The translations under genes were made by a program, and so were the position numbers. From contig DVED01000010.1 in NCBI GenBank assembly GCA_015295945.1, forward strand, positions 1 to 41,966: a stretch of DNA of 41,966 nucleotides, written 5' to 3'. Shown here one piece after another: positions 25,185 to 35,159 of this stretch (its first letter is position 1; every line of letters begins with the position of its first letter). Source of the DNA: Oscillatoriales cyanobacterium M59_W2019_021 (GTDB lineage: Bacteria; Cyanobacteriota; Cyanobacteriia; Cyanobacteriales; Geitlerinemataceae). The notes beneath the pieces were generated by a model that was not told where the DNA came from, made no database searches, and worked only from the letters and a program-made list of their open reading frames with translations.

Positions 25185-25514
25185 TTTTTCGTTTTAGATA
25201 ATGGTTTAAATTTGTAGCACCCCAATTTACAATCGCTGGTTGTGACTGTTGAGAACTGAAGCTCGTACGTTGGATCGGCGAATCGATCGCCCTTTCGTCC
25301 TTGCAGTCCATACCTCTATTTTACTCGAACTAGATAGAGCAATCCGCACTAAACGATCAAAATCTATATAAAACGATGTCCGATAGGGCAATTCAGACGG
25401 TAAGAAATCGATTTTGGCGTTGCGGTTTTGATCGCACTCGCTTAAACCCTTGAAGAGCGCTATACTATTGTCCCGAGGTCGATCGCGATTGCCCTCCACC
25501 CCCCATCCTCGCTT
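25185..25514. other. Divergent promoter region between the LOV cyclase and the ABC transporter
   Basis: A 330-bp spacer. TATACT at 25461-25466 (within GCTATACTATT) is a -10 candidate for the ABC gene, 48 bases before its ATG. No -35 box, operator or RNA gene could be recognised. Confidence 0.3.
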
Positions 25515-27290
25515 ATGTCTACAAGTTCCGCCATTCACCCTTTTAAACGACTCTTTGACTACGGTCATCAATACCAAGGTCGAATTTGGCAAGCCACAGC
25601 CACTTCCATTCTCAATAAAATTTTCGACTTAGCCCCTCCGGCTTTAATTGGAGCGGCGGTGGATGTCGTCGTCCAGAAACAAGATTCGATTATCGCTCGG
25701 TTGGGCATTCAAGATATTACCGGACAGCTTTGGGTTTTAGCAATCTTGAGCTTCGTTATTTGGGGCTTAGAATCGCTCTTTGAATATGCCTACCAGCGGT
25801 TGTGGCGCAACCTCGCACAAACCATTCAACACGATTTGCGACTGGATGCCTACGGTCACTTACAAGATTTAGAACTCGCTTATTTTGAAGACCGCAGTAC
25901 GGGCAGTTTGATGTCGATTTTAAACGACGATATCAATCAGTTAGAACGGTTTCTCGACGGTGGTGCGAATGAGGTCATTCAGGTTATTACCACTGTCATT
26001 ATTATCGGGGGAACATTTTTTCTGTTAGCACCCAGTGTGGCTGGGATGGCAATGTTACCGATCCCCTTTATTTTATGGGGATCGATCGCTTTCCAGAAGT
26101 TGCTTGCTCCTCGCTATGCCGACGTTCGCGAAAAAGTTAGCTTGCTCAACGGACAATTATCCAACAATCTTTCCGGAATTACGACGATTAAAAGTTTTAC
26201 GGCAGAAGGCTATGAAATTAAACGAATTGAGGCTGAAAGTAATGCGTATCGTCAAAGCAATCAACGGGCGATCTCCCTGAGTGCGGCTTATACACCTTTA
26301 ATTAGAATTATTATTTTGCTAGGGTTTACATCAACTTTAGTTTATGGCGGAATTGGGGCGGTTAACGGCACGATTTCGGTGGGGACGTACAGCGTGTTAG
26401 TATTCCTTACCCAGCGCCTTTTATGGCCCCTCACGCGCTTGGGACAAACCTTAGATGAATACCAACGTGCTGCCGCTTCTACCCGTCGGGTGATGCGTTT
26501 GTTGGATACGCCGATCGCCATTCATCCTGGCAGCAGACCCTTACCTTTAAGCTCCGTTCGAGGTGAAATCATTCTCGAAAATGTCACCTTTGCCTATCGA
26601 GAACGCCAACCCATTATTGATCGCCTTTCTCTGCATATTCCCGCCGGACAAACTATTGCAATTGTGGGAGCAACGGGTTCGGGAAAAAGTACGATCGTCA
26701 AGCTATTATTACGACTTTACGAAATTCAATCGGGACGAATTACTCTCGATGACACGAATATCCAAGAGATACAACTTCAAGACTTGCGACGGGCGATCGG
26801 CTTAGTCAGTCAAGAGGTCTTTTTATTTCACGGAACCGTAGCAGAAAACATCTGTTACGGTAGTTTTAATGCAACTCGAGAAGAGGTTACAGAAGCGGCA
26901 AAAATTGCTGAAGCTCACGAATTTATCTTGCAATTACCCCAAGGTTACGATACCATTGTTGGCGAACGAGGACAAAAATTATCGGGAGGACAAAGGCAGC
27001 GATTGGCGATCGCTCGTGCCGTGTTAAAAAATCCGCCCATTCTCATCTTAGATGAAGCTACCTCCGCCGTCGATAACGAAACCGAAGCAGCCATTAGTCG
27101 ATCGCTCGAACGCATTACTCAAAATCGCACCACGATCGCGATCGCCCATCGCCTTTCCACCATTCGCCACGCCGATCGCATTTACGTGATGGATAAAGGC
27201 AAATTCGTCGAATCTGGAAAACACGAAGAACTTTTAGAAACATCGGGAATTTATGCCAGTTTGTGGCGCGTTCAGATGGGATTGAAGTAA
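25515..27290 (+). CDS. ABC exporter, fused permease and ATPase (ABC-B type)
   Basis: A 591-residue half-transporter that should dimerise. Six transmembrane helices occupy about 25-310, and the nucleotide-binding domain about 345-585, with Walker A GATGSGKST (385-393), Q loop around VSQEVFLF, signature LSGGQRQR (489-496), Walker B ILILDEATSAVD (509-520) and the H loop His545. The organisation is that of MsbA/lipid and multidrug exporters. It has no C39 peptidase or CLD domain, so it is not an obvious partner of the RTX proteins. It is transcribed alone and divergently from the LOV cyclase. The substrate cannot be deduced. Confidence 0.92.
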   Translation: MSTSSAIHPFKRLFDYGHQYQGRIWQATATSILNKIFDLAPPALIGAAVDVVVQKQDSIIARLGIQDITGQLWVLAILSFVIWGLESLFEYAYQRLWRNLAQTIQHDLRLDAYGHLQDLELAYFEDRSTGSLMSILNDDINQLERFLDGGANEVIQVITTVIIIGGTFFLLAPSVAGMAMLPIPFILWGSIAFQKLLAPRYADVREKVSLLNGQLSNNLSGITTIKSFTAEGYEIKRIEAESNAYRQSNQRAISLSAAYTPLIRIIILLGFTSTLVYGGIGAVNGTISVGTYSVLVFLTQRLLWPLTRLGQTLDEYQRAAASTRRVMRLLDTPIAIHPGSRPLPLSSVRGEIILENVTFAYRERQPIIDRLSLHIPAGQTIAIVGATGSGKSTIVKLLLRLYEIQSGRITLDDTNIQEIQLQDLRRAIGLVSQEVFLFHGTVAENICYGSFNATREEVTEAAKIAEAHEFILQLPQGYDTIVGERGQKLSGGQRQRLAIARAVLKNPPILILDEATSAVDNETEAAISRSLERITQNRTTIAIAHRLSTIRHADRIYVMDKGKFVESGKHEELLETSGIYASLWRVQMGLK

Positions 27291-27310
27291 TCTGAAATTG
27301 CCAAAAAAAT

Positions 27311-27610
27311 CTACCGATCGCTTGGGTTTTCTGGATCTCGATAAAATTCAACGTAGAACTCTACTTCCCCGAGGGGTTCGACTTGATGGGGAACTTGCGG
27401 TTCGACAATCCCCGGTGTTTCAACACTCAGAATTTGGTCTTCTGGCGGATCGGTTAAAATTCGATACCGAAGTTGTCCCGAAAGTACGCAAATTTTCGCC
27501 CAACTGCCTTCTTTGGTGGTGTGTTGGTTTCGCAACCCATCCGGGATGGTGTCTTGGGTAAATTTCGGTGTTTGTCGATAGGCGACAAGATGAGACGATA
27601 AACTTTTCAT
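27311..27610 (-). CDS. DUF1971 (TehB/YeaR-like) cupin-fold protein
   Basis: A 99-residue single-domain protein of the DUF1971 family, related to the N-terminal domain of some TehB tellurite-resistance proteins and to YeaR. Characteristic segments are IPDGLRNQHTTKEGSWAKI, VLSGQLRYRI, PGIVEPQVPHQVEPLG and the terminal FYVEFYRDP. It contains a conserved His in RNQHTTKEG and another in VPHQV that could bind a metal or oxyanion. No methyltransferase is fused or adjacent. It is convergent with the ABC transporter (20-bp gap). The family is fairly certain; the function is unknown. Confidence 0.8.
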   Translation of the reverse strand: MKSLSSHLVAYRQTPKFTQDTIPDGLRNQHTTKEGSWAKICVLSGQLRYRILTDPPEDQILSVETPGIVEPQVPHQVEPLGEVEFYVEFYRDPENPSDR

Positions 27611-27750
27611 CGGTAATCAATTATTGAGATAGCCAAGTGAGTTGTATTCCAATTGCCAATTTAATTTTATAAACACGCTCGCTTTACCAGCTAATGACGG
27701 GTTAATTTTGCCGATCTGCTATTAGCTTTCTGACAAAAATTTTAACAAAA

Positions 27751-28716
27751 CTAAAGTTGCGATCGCCGCTGTTTGGCTTGTTCGATTTCTCGTTGTAACT
27801 CTTCCACTTGCCGGCGAAGTGCGTCGGCTTCTTCTTGCTTGGCGTTAACATCAACTGCACCTTCAACCGGAGATTTCTGATAGTTTCCTGAACGAATTTG
27901 GCGATATTCTTCCGACTGCCACCACTCTTGTAAATAGGAAAGGCGATCGACAGGAAATGGATGAGAAAGCATCGCCCCTTGACCGCCATTGTAGAGTAAA
28001 AATTTATACACTTGATTGAGGCTATCGCGATCGAGATCTTGATACCGTTCCGACTGACGAATAAACTCATTCAAGCTAACTTCGTTAGCATATTTATGAC
28101 TGCCACCCGCCATTTTCATCATGGTAGACATCACCGGATGAATGTCATCGAGAACTAAAAGTGCGGCGCGATCGGCAGAAAGTTCGGCTTTTCTTCGCCA
28201 TTCGTAAAATGCATAAATCAATCCCGTGCCGATAAAGTTTCCCAACCCAAAGGTGAGTTCTCCAATATAAGTTGCAGTCGAAATGGCCCAAATTGCCATT
28301 TGAATTAAGATCGTATGACCGCATTTGATATGCCCTAATTCGTGGGCAATAACCGTTTGCAATTCGGCTTCATCCATCAAATCCAACAGTCCGGCATTCA
28401 GCGTAATCGACGGGCGATCTTGCCCTAGAGAATAGGCATTTGCCATCGGGGTTTGAGAAATAAATAAAGTTGGTTCTGGAGCAATGTCTAAATCTCGCAC
28501 GCATTCCCGAAAAATTTGGTAAACGGTCGAATATTGGCGCGGTCCGACTTCGATGCTACTGCCCATATGGTAGACAAATTGCGGGCGTTCGTAGACAAAT
28601 TCAACAAATTTGCGAGTTAAGAGGTCGAAACCGGGAAGATTGCGTAAGGTTTCTTCGGCTTCGCGATCGAGGGGGTGACGAAAGGCGTCGCTGGAAATTC
28701 CCGTATAAGTCGGCAT
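27751..28716 (-). CDS. M48-family metallopeptidase (HtpX/Ste24-like)
   Basis: A 321-residue protease with the zinc motif VIAHELGHIKCGH (His125, Glu126, His129) and a likely downstream ligand in the AELSADRAAL segment. A hydrophobic stretch (about 135-170) lies right after the active site. The C-terminus (about 288-321) is a charged Glu/Gln/Arg-rich helix, probably coiled coil. Bacterial M48 enzymes degrade damaged membrane proteins. The substrate here is unknown. It follows the channel gene on the same strand with a 44-bp gap, so the two may be cotranscribed, the channel gene first. Confidence 0.9.
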   Translation of the reverse strand: MPTYTGISSDAFRHPLDREAEETLRNLPGFDLLTRKFVEFVYERPQFVYHMGSSIEVGPRQYSTVYQIFRECVRDLDIAPEPTLFISQTPMANAYSLGQDRPSITLNAGLLDLMDEAELQTVIAHELGHIKCGHTILIQMAIWAISTATYIGELTFGLGNFIGTGLIYAFYEWRRKAELSADRAALLVLDDIHPVMSTMMKMAGGSHKYANEVSLNEFIRQSERYQDLDRDSLNQVYKFLLYNGGQGAMLSHPFPVDRLSYLQEWWQSEEYRQIRSGNYQKSPVEGAVDVNAKQEEADALRRQVEELQREIEQAKQRRSQL

Positions 28717-28760
28717 GAGAATTTTAGATTGTTAACGAATAGTTTTATATTCCAATGATA

Positions 28761-30236
28761 TCAAATTTCAAACAGGGTTTTCAGCCGATTCCGAATCCAG
28801 AAAAAGGGCGTTTCTCCAGAAGTTTCATCTGCCAGCAATCCTAACTCTCGTAAAGCTTGCTGCCGTTCGGACAATTTATGGGCAATTTCATCGGCTAAAC
28901 TCGGTTGTTCGGTTAGCAGTTTTTGCAGGTCGTGATGTTCGACAATAAACAGGACGGAATCCTCGATCGTGCGGACGGTTGCCGTTCGCGGCATTCCCAT
29001 TAACAATGACATTTCTCCGAAAAATTCTCCTTGATGCAAGGTGGCGATGTATTGTCCGGCACGTTCGGATATGACCTCAACTGCACCCGTGAGAATGATA
29101 TAAAAAGAGTCCCCCGGATCGGTTTCTTGACACACAACTTGTCCCTTGGGAAACACTTGTCGATATCCGTATTCGATGAGTTTTCGTAGTTCTAAATCCG
29201 TACATCCTTCAAAGTAAGAAATGCGTCGTAGAAGTTCTCTGAGCGTCCAGTTATTCGGAGATTTTACGACGGCAGATGAAGATTCAGAAGGTACAAAATA
29301 AGGTCGATCGTCGCCATCTAAATCTGGATCGATGGATTTTCCGTTACCATTGGTCGTCTCAGCAGAAACGGCGATCGAAGCTTTTAGATTTTCTAAAAGT
29401 GGCGAATCACTATTGCGAATCCAAAGATCTCGTTGGGGAAAGGGAATCACAATATCGTGTTTTCTGAATTCGTATTCGATCCGAAAATTTAAGCTACTTT
29501 CAATAATTTCTTTATCAGGAGGATGATCGATCCAGACTAAGAGTTCAAAGTTTAAGGAACTATCGCCAAACCCAGTAAACCAGACTTTAGGCGAGGGATT
29601 GCGGAGAATGCCTTTTTCTAAATGCGCGACGGCAATTAAAGCTTCGGTGACGATCGCGGGGTCGGTTCCGTAGGCAACGCCAACGGGAATGTGCAAGCGA
29701 CATCGCGGATCGCAATAGCTCCAGTTAATGACTTTTCGATCGACAAAGTGACTGTTAGGAATGATCGCGAAAACACCATCGAGCGATCGAATAACGGTAG
29801 ACCGAAATGAAATTTTTTCAACCGTCCCCAACAAGTTATCGATTTCAATAAAATCACCCACTTTCACCGGACGCTCGAATAATAAAGTCAGACCGCTAAT
29901 AAAATTACTCGATAGATTTTGCAGTCCGATCCCAACTCCCAAACCGACAACCCCGGCAACGACGGCTAGGGAACTCAGATCGATTCCCAAACCGTGTAAG
30001 ACGACGAGAGAACCAAAGGCGGCAATGGAATAACTGATCACAGAAGTAATGGCTTCTCGAGATCCGCGATCGAGTCCCATTTTCGTTAAAAACCAACGTC
30101 CGATCGCCCGACCGATAAGATTGGAAAGTAGAAAAACGCAAAAGGCAAAAAACACTAATTTAAAAACGATCGCAATGGAAATGGGTTGATCTCCGAGATA
30201 AACGATCGGCGTTCTAAAAAGTTGATAAAAATTCAT
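28761..30236 (-). CDS. MscS-type mechanosensitive channel with a cyclic-nucleotide-binding domain
   Basis: A 491-residue channel. Two transmembrane helices (about 20-48 and 65-90) precede the Gly/Ala-rich pore helix typical of MscS (LAVVAGVVGLGVGIGLQNLS, about 90-109), followed by FERPVKVGDFIEI and the cytosolic beta domain (to about 275). A low-complexity linker leads to a CNB domain at about 338-440. Its phosphate-binding cassette reads GEFFGEMSLLMGMPRTATV, including the phosphate-contacting Arg417 and a Thr next to it. This is the bCNG class: channels derived from MscS and gated or tuned by a cyclic nucleotide. A LOV adenylate cyclase is encoded 3.6 kb away on the same strand. An M48 protease gene follows closely. 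Ligand choice (cAMP or cGMP) is not certain. Confidence 0.92.
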   Translation of the reverse strand: MNFYQLFRTPIVYLGDQPISIAIVFKLVFFAFCVFLLSNLIGRAIGRWFLTKMGLDRGSREAITSVISYSIAAFGSLVVLHGLGIDLSSLAVVAGVVGLGVGIGLQNLSSNFISGLTLLFERPVKVGDFIEIDNLLGTVEKISFRSTVIRSLDGVFAIIPNSHFVDRKVINWSYCDPRCRLHIPVGVAYGTDPAIVTEALIAVAHLEKGILRNPSPKVWFTGFGDSSLNFELLVWIDHPPDKEIIESSLNFRIEYEFRKHDIVIPFPQRDLWIRNSDSPLLENLKASIAVSAETTNGNGKSIDPDLDGDDRPYFVPSESSSAVVKSPNNWTLRELLRRISYFEGCTDLELRKLIEYGYRQVFPKGQVVCQETDPGDSFYIILTGAVEVISERAGQYIATLHQGEFFGEMSLLMGMPRTATVRTIEDSVLFIVEHHDLQKLLTEQPSLADEIAHKLSERQQALRELGLLADETSGETPFFWIRNRLKTLFEI

Positions 30237-30438
30237 TTTGAATTCAATCTTAATGTGTTAAGGGACAAGTATAGAGTTTCTCAGATCAGCGAAAAATCCT
30301 CTAGGGGCGAGTTTATCCGAACTTGAAGTTAACTTGTCGTCAAACCGTTATCCCAACCCGCCTCTCAAACGTACTGCATTCAAACGAGAAATGCTATAAA
30401 ATTCTATCGATCGAAAGCTGCCAAAAATTTCGGGAGGC

Positions 30439-31212
30439 TTAACCTAACCCGATATCTAACAACATCATGACCACAAACCCCCCCATCACTCCCATGGTCG
30501 CTTCCAATTCTCGACCCTGACTGTGAGATTCGGGAATGATTTCTTCGCTGATGACAAATAACATTGCCCCTGCCGCAAATGCCATCGCCCACGGTAAAAT
30601 TGACTGGGCGATCGCGACCACACTCGCCCCTACCAAACCGCCGATGGGTTCGACTAATGCTGTCAAACACGAAACGCCCAGTGCATATCCAGAAGTGTAC
30701 TTTTGGGCGATTAAAGAAATGGCAACGACTAATCCTTCGGGGATATTTTGCAAGCCAATGCCAATGGCTAAAGGAATGCCGTCGATCGCATTTCCCGCGC
30801 CAAAATTGACGCCTACGGCTAATCCTTCGGGAAAGTTATGCAGCGTAATCGTAGCAATAAATAGCCAAATTCTGGAAATTTGTTTGGAAGTTCTCCCTTC
30901 AGGACCTTTGAAAAAATGTTCGTGCGGTAAGTATTTATGAACGATCACTAAAAAAACGCCGCCGAAAATCACGCCTAATGACATAATGCCCGCCGCCATC
31001 AATTGCGAATTTCCTGCCGCCACTGCCGCTTCCGTGCCGGGAATAATCAGCGAAAATGCCGTCGCTGCCAGCATGACGCCACCTCCCAACCCCAAGGCGA
31101 TCGCTTGGACTCGTTGGGTAATGCGAAACGGTAGCAAAATCGGTAAGGCGCCCACCACTGTTCCCAATCCAGCAAGCAAGCTGGCAGTCACACCCGCTAC
31201 CACAAGATTCAT
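30439..31212 (-). CDS. ZIP-family divalent metal transporter
   Basis: A 257-residue protein with about eight hydrophobic segments. The metal-binding ZIP signatures are present: ITLHNFPEGLAVGVNFG (helix IV) and IGLQNIPEGLVVAI (helix V). CLTALVEPIGGLVG and AGAMLFVISEEIIPESH come next. Length is typical of bacterial ZupT/GufA-type proteins, which import Zn2+, Fe2+ or Mn2+ across the inner membrane. The Glu-rich EEIIPESH segment near the C-terminus is also conserved in the family. No metal-responsive regulator or Zur box was recognised nearby, so metal and regulation are unassigned. Confidence 0.9.
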   Translation of the reverse strand: MNLVVAGVTASLLAGLGTVVGALPILLPFRITQRVQAIALGLGGGVMLAATAFSLIIPGTEAAVAAGNSQLMAAGIMSLGVIFGGVFLVIVHKYLPHEHFFKGPEGRTSKQISRIWLFIATITLHNFPEGLAVGVNFGAGNAIDGIPLAIGIGLQNIPEGLVVAISLIAQKYTSGYALGVSCLTALVEPIGGLVGASVVAIAQSILPWAMAFAAGAMLFVISEEIIPESHSQGRELEATMGVMGGFVVMMLLDIGLG

Positions 31213-31267
31213 CCCAATTCCCCAAACACGCGAGTTAAAGTTACAAAGTAACGTATATTCGCGATTT

Positions 31268-31381
31268 ATTGCAGAGGGGTTTGGGGTTTGGAGTTTGGGG
31301 TTTGTTAGTAGTTAGTGGTTAGTTGTTAGTGGTTAGTTGTTTCTCTCCCCCCGCCTCCCCTGCCTCCCCTATCTCCCCGGC
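31268..31381. repeat. Heptanucleotide-type repeat island
   Basis: GGGTTTGGGGTTTGGAGTTTGGGG passes into GTTAGTAGTTAGTGGTTAGTTG units and then CTCCCC/GCCTCCC runs. It fills the 169-bp gap between the ZIP gene start and the next stop. Confidence 0.65.
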
Positions 31382-31858
31382 TCAAGAAAGCTCTCCCCGC
31401 TCTTCTGCTGGAGGCAGCATAGCCCGATCGATCGTCGTTTCCGAAAACCCCAACTGCAACAACAACTCACGGGTTTGCGCTGCTGTCAGGGTTCGCGATG
31501 CTTGCGGTTGCAAACGCGCCGCCGCTTCAATTCGCGCTTGAATCTCCAACCAAGCGATCGCGTCTTCCTCGTCTTCCGGGTCGCTCGAGAGGGGTTGATG
31601 GGTCGCTACACCCGCCGCAAACGCCCCCAAAATCGTACCCACCCACAACCCGGTCACGCCACCCCGGAAAAATGCCCCCGGTGCGACCCAAGTCGAACAC
31701 AGTTGTTCGACGCCCCAAGGATGGGTTTGGCACACTTGCATCTGACCCGAGGTACTGAGAAATCCACCGATTCCCAACCCCAAGGCGCCAGATGCTAAAG
31801 CGGCGATCGTACAAACGAGCGATCGTTGATTCGTCCTTTGTCCTTTGTCCTTTGTCAT
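31382..31858 (-). CDS. Small membrane protein of unknown function
   Basis: A 158-residue protein I do not recognise. Two hydrophobic, Gly/Ala-rich segments (about 15-37 and 62-86) flank a loop with two Cys (VCQTHPWGVEQLC), which could form a disulfide on the outer side. The C-terminal part is soluble and helical, with an acidic patch (SSDPEDEEDA) and a LTAAQTRELLLQLGFSETTI segment. The start codon and first nine residues (MTKDKGQRT) are encoded by a tandem ACAAAGG repeat. The natural start may therefore have been captured by the repeat, yet no other ATG precedes the first membrane segment. Confidence 0.65.
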   Translation of the reverse strand: MTKDKGQRTNQRSLVCTIAALASGALGLGIGGFLSTSGQMQVCQTHPWGVEQLCSTWVAPGAFFRGGVTGLWVGTILGAFAAGVATHQPLSSDPEDEEDAIAWLEIQARIEAAARLQPQASRTLTAAQTRELLLQLGFSETTIDRAMLPPAEERGELS

Positions 31859-31957
31859 TTGGGGTTGGGGATTCGGAAGTAATAAGTAATAAGTAATAAG
31901 TGGTTTCTTCCCAATTACCCATTACCCATCACCCATTACCCACTACCATAATTTGCA
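31835..31957. repeat. Tandem repeat island at the start of the small membrane protein gene
   Basis: Three TTTGTCC units (31838-31858) are followed by TCATTTGGGGTTGGGG, AGTAATAAGTAATAAGTAATAAG and CCCATTACCCATCACCCATTACCC. The first part forms the start of the membrane protein ORF, and the last part lies against the PEP carboxylase stop. Confidence 0.75.
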
Positions 31958-34900
31958 TCAACCCGTATTCCGCATCCCGGCGGCGATGCCGTTGAGGGTC
32001 AGCAATGCCCCGCGCAGCAATTCGCCCTTGCTGTATCGGGAGTGGATAACGCCGGGAGTCGAAACGACGCCGTGTTGGCGCAACCGTTTGAGGAGGGAAA
32101 CTTGCAACAATCCCAAGGGGACGATCGTCGCATTCCGCAACTGCACCGATCGCTGCAAGGGCGGATCGCCATCGAGCAAGCGCTGGTGTCCGGCAATCGT
32201 CAGAATTAAATCCCGCGTCAGGTGGTATTCCTGGGAGATTTGGGCGAACAAATGCCCGAAACGCTCGCGATCCTGGGGTTCCGAGAGTTCCCGCACGTAA
32301 TGTTCGGCAATCCGCAAGTCTACCTTCGCCAGGGTCATTTCCACTTTGGAAACCACCATTTTGAAGAAGGGCCATTTGTAATAGAAATAGCGTAACAGCT
32401 TCAAATGCTCTTCCGGTTCGGCTTCCAAAAACTCTTGGAATGCCGTTCCCACGCCGTACCACGAGGGCAGCAAGAACCGACTTTGCGTCCAGCTAAACAC
32501 CCAGGGAATCGCCCGCAAGCTGCTGAGATCTTTCTTTTTGCCGCCGCTGCGCCGCGCCGGACGGGAAGAAATTTGCAGTTGACCGATTTCGGAGATGGGG
32601 GTGACTTGGTGGAAGAAGTCGATGAAATCGGGTTGTTCGTAAATCAGCGCCCGGTAGTGCTGTCGAGATCGCGCTGCCAGTTCGTCCATAATCTCGTTCC
32701 AGGGTTCGATATTGTCGAATCCCGATCGCAACAAACTCGACTGGATCGCCGCTGAGGTAATGGTTTCTAAGTGATACAACCCCAATTCCGGCAGGGAGTA
32801 TTTGGATGCGAGCACTTCCCCCTGTTCGGTAATTTTAATCCGACCGTTAATGGTGTTGCAGGGTTGGGCTAAAATCGCTTCGTAAGCCGGTCCTCCCCCG
32901 CGTCCCACGGAACCGCCCCGTCCGTGGAAGATCCGCAACTGGACGTTATAGGGAGCGGCGATCGCCTGTAACGCTTTCTGGGCTTGGTGAATTTCCCAGT
33001 TGCTGCTCAAGAACCCGGAATCTTTGTTGCTATCGGAATAGCCCAACATCACCTCTTGCAGGGAAGGCGGCGCGGGGGGTTGGATTTCCTTGCCGTAGCC
33101 TCCAGCGAGTAAGGCGCGATACAACGGCGATTCAAACAAGCGTTTCATCACCGCCGGAGCGTGTTTGAGGTCTTCCACCGTTTCAAATAAGGGAACGGGT
33201 TGCAAGGTTCCCACCCCCGTTGCCGGATCGTACAATCCCGCTTCCTTTGCCAACAGCAGCACTTCTAATAGGTCGCTCACCTGGTGGCTCATGCTGATGA
33301 TATAGGTTTGACAAACCTCCAGACCGAATTCTTGCTGCAACTGTCTGACGATCCGCAAGGTTTCGATCGTCTCTTTGGTTTTGTCGGAAAACGGCAGTTC
33401 CGACGGAATCAAAGGACGGCGAGTTTGCAGTTCCCCTTCCAACCAGGCGATCCGTTCGTCTTCCGACATATCGTCATAGGGTTTGGGCAGCACTTGCAGG
33501 TACTCGGCGATTTCGGCGATGGCGTCGGAGTGGCGGGTGGACTCTTGGCGGATATCCAAATGCGCCAAATTGAAGCCGTAGACTTCCACTTGAGCGATCA
33601 GGGTTTCCATTGCGGAGCAACTGAGTCCCGTTTCCACCAAGTTGCGTTGAATTAGGCGCAATTCGTCGAGAAATTCGGCGCCGGAGCGGTAAATGGCGGC
33701 GGTGCGGGGGTCGGGAATCTGTCGCTGCCAGTTTTCTTCTTGGTAGAGTCGCCAGTTGCGATCGCGGGTATTTTCCAGCCGCTTCTGGACGTAGGCGAGT
33801 TTCAGGCGGTAGGGTTCTTGGCGATAGCGGATCGCGAGGCGATCGTACACTTCCGGCATCTGCAAGCGATCTTGCTCTAACGATTCGAGCAATTCCGGCA
33901 AGACTTCGCTCCAGTGCAGGGACAAACTCAATAATTGGATCAGTTGTCCGATGGAATTAATATATTTCTCTAAGACTAAACTTCGTTGGTAGCAAGCCGT
34001 TTGCCAAGTCACTTGCGGCGTAACCGACGGGTTGCCATCGCGATCAGAACCGACCCAAGATCCGAATTTACAGAAGTTATACGGCGGTGTCTTTAAGTGC
34101 GGGAAGCTACTTTTTAAACTTCGTCGAATTCGCTGGTACAGTTGGGGCAGCGCGTCGAATAAGACTTCGTTAAAGTAATGCAGGGCGTACTCCACTTCAT
34201 CCAACACGCTGGGTTTGAACTGGTGCAGTTCGTCGGTGCGCCACCACAGGCGAATTTCCTCTGTCAGTTGCTCTTGCAACGCCTCTTTTTCTAGGGAGGA
34301 TGCTACCCCAAACGCGCCGAGTTTTTCTTCGATGCGATCCAATTGCCGCAAAATTCGGGCGATGCGCTGTTGTTTGGCGCGAATGGTTTGGCGGACAATT
34401 TCCGTTGGGTGCGCGGTAAATACCAGGCGAATGTCGAGAACGTCCAGCAGTCTTTGAATTTGTTGGGGGGGAACGTTGAGTTCCTTGAGCATGGGAAAGA
34501 GAGAGGCAAAGGTGCTGCCTCGTTTCAACCCACCGTTTTGCTGCGCGTCCGGGAGGGGAAATTCTTCTCCCGAACCCGTGGAAATGGTTTGCGAGTTGGT
34601 TTTCTTTTCCCAAGACGGATCTTGGCTGGCTGCTTGATATTGATCTCGCTGTTCGTAGTGCTGTTCGACGATGTTGATGAGTTGGAAGTAGAGGGCGAAA
34701 GCGCGAGCGGAGCGCATGGCATCGTTGAGATCCAGTTTTTCGATCGCCTCTAAGACTTCCGCATCCAAGAAGTTGATGGCTTGTCCCTCTGGCGAGGCGA
34801 TCGGGCGGAGTTGGTAAAGCAGATCCACCATTTGCTGACCGCACTCCTGACGCAGTACCGATTCCCACAGATCTTCAATGAGCTTCAATCGGTGGCGCAG

Positions 34901-34963
34901 TAATAAGTCTGAAGTTGACGGGATGGTGAGGTTGGATTCCGTTCTGGCGAGTGTTGAGTCCAT
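31958..34963 (-). CDS. ppc: Phosphoenolpyruvate carboxylase
   Basis: A 1001-residue enzyme, full length for the cyanobacterial form. It adds bicarbonate to phosphoenolpyruvate to give oxaloacetate, feeding aspartate and the partial TCA cycle. The catalytic histidine motif is [13 protein letters not shown] (His185). The second signature, [14 protein letters not shown], contains the active-site Lys. The flexible loop [14 protein letters not shown] carries the essential arginines. The C-terminus ends [11 protein letters not shown], as in nearly all PEPCs. It contains no N-terminal plant-type phosphorylation site. It starts at ATG 34963 and is transcribed alone, with repeat-filled spacers on both sides. 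Confidence 0.98.
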   Translation of the reverse strand: MDSTLARTESNLTIPSTSDLLLRHRLKLIEDLWESVLRQECGQQMVDLLYQLRPIASPEGQAINFLDAEVLEAIEKLDLNDAMRSARAFALYFQLINIVEQHYEQRDQYQAASQDPSWEKKTNSQTISTGSGEEFPLPDAQQNGGLKRGSTFASLFPMLKELNVPPQQIQRLLDVLDIRLVFTAHPTEIVRQTIRAKQQRIARILRQLDRIEEKLGAFGVASSLEKEALQEQLTEEIRLWWRTDELHQFKPSVLDEVEYALHYFNEVLFDALPQLYQRIRRSLKSSFPHLKTPPYNFCKFGSWVGSDRDGNPSVTPQVTWQTACYQRSLVLEKYINSIGQLIQLLSLSLHWSEVLPELLESLEQDRLQMPEVYDRLAIRYRQEPYRLKLAYVQKRLENTRDRNWRLYQEENWQRQIPDPRTAAIYRSGAEFLDELRLIQRNLVETGLSCSAMETLIAQVEVYGFNLAHLDIRQESTRHSDAIAEIAEYLQVLPKPYDDMSEDERIAWLEGELQTRRPLIPSELPFSDKTKETIETLRIVRQLQQEFGLEVCQTYIISMSHQVSDLLEVLLLAKEAGLYDPATGVGTLQPVPLFETVEDLKHAPAVMKRLFESPLYRALLAGGYGKEIQPPAPPSLQEVMLGYSDSNKDSGFLSSNWEIHQAQKALQAIAAPYNVQLRIFHGRGGSVGRGGGPAYEAILAQPCNTINGRIKITEQGEVLASKYSLPELGLYHLETITSAAIQSSLLRSGFDNIEPWNEIMDELAARSRQHYRALIYEQPDFIDFFHQVTPISEIGQLQISSRPARRSGGKKKDLSSLRAIPWVFSWTQSRFLLPSWYGVGTAFQEFLEAEPEEHLKLLRYFYYKWPFFKMVVSKVEMTLAKVDLRIAEHYVRELSEPQDRERFGHLFAQISQEYHLTRDLILTIAGHQRLLDGDPPLQRSVQLRNATIVPLGLLQVSLLKRLRQHGVVSTPGVIHSRYSKGELLRGALLTLNGIAAGMRNTG

Positions 34964-35159
34964 GTAATTTTGACGAGGTACAAACCCTATTCCTAGTTAA
35001 ATATGCTACCATTCTACGCCCGACTTGGAAGGTGAGATTGACCCCGCGTCGATCGAATCTGTATTTTCTCTTAAGAACCAGAAAAAACCTTATGTTTCGA
35101 CCAAAAGCAGTATCTAATAATACCATTTACCTAAAAATGAGTGGGTAAGTCTTGACGAT

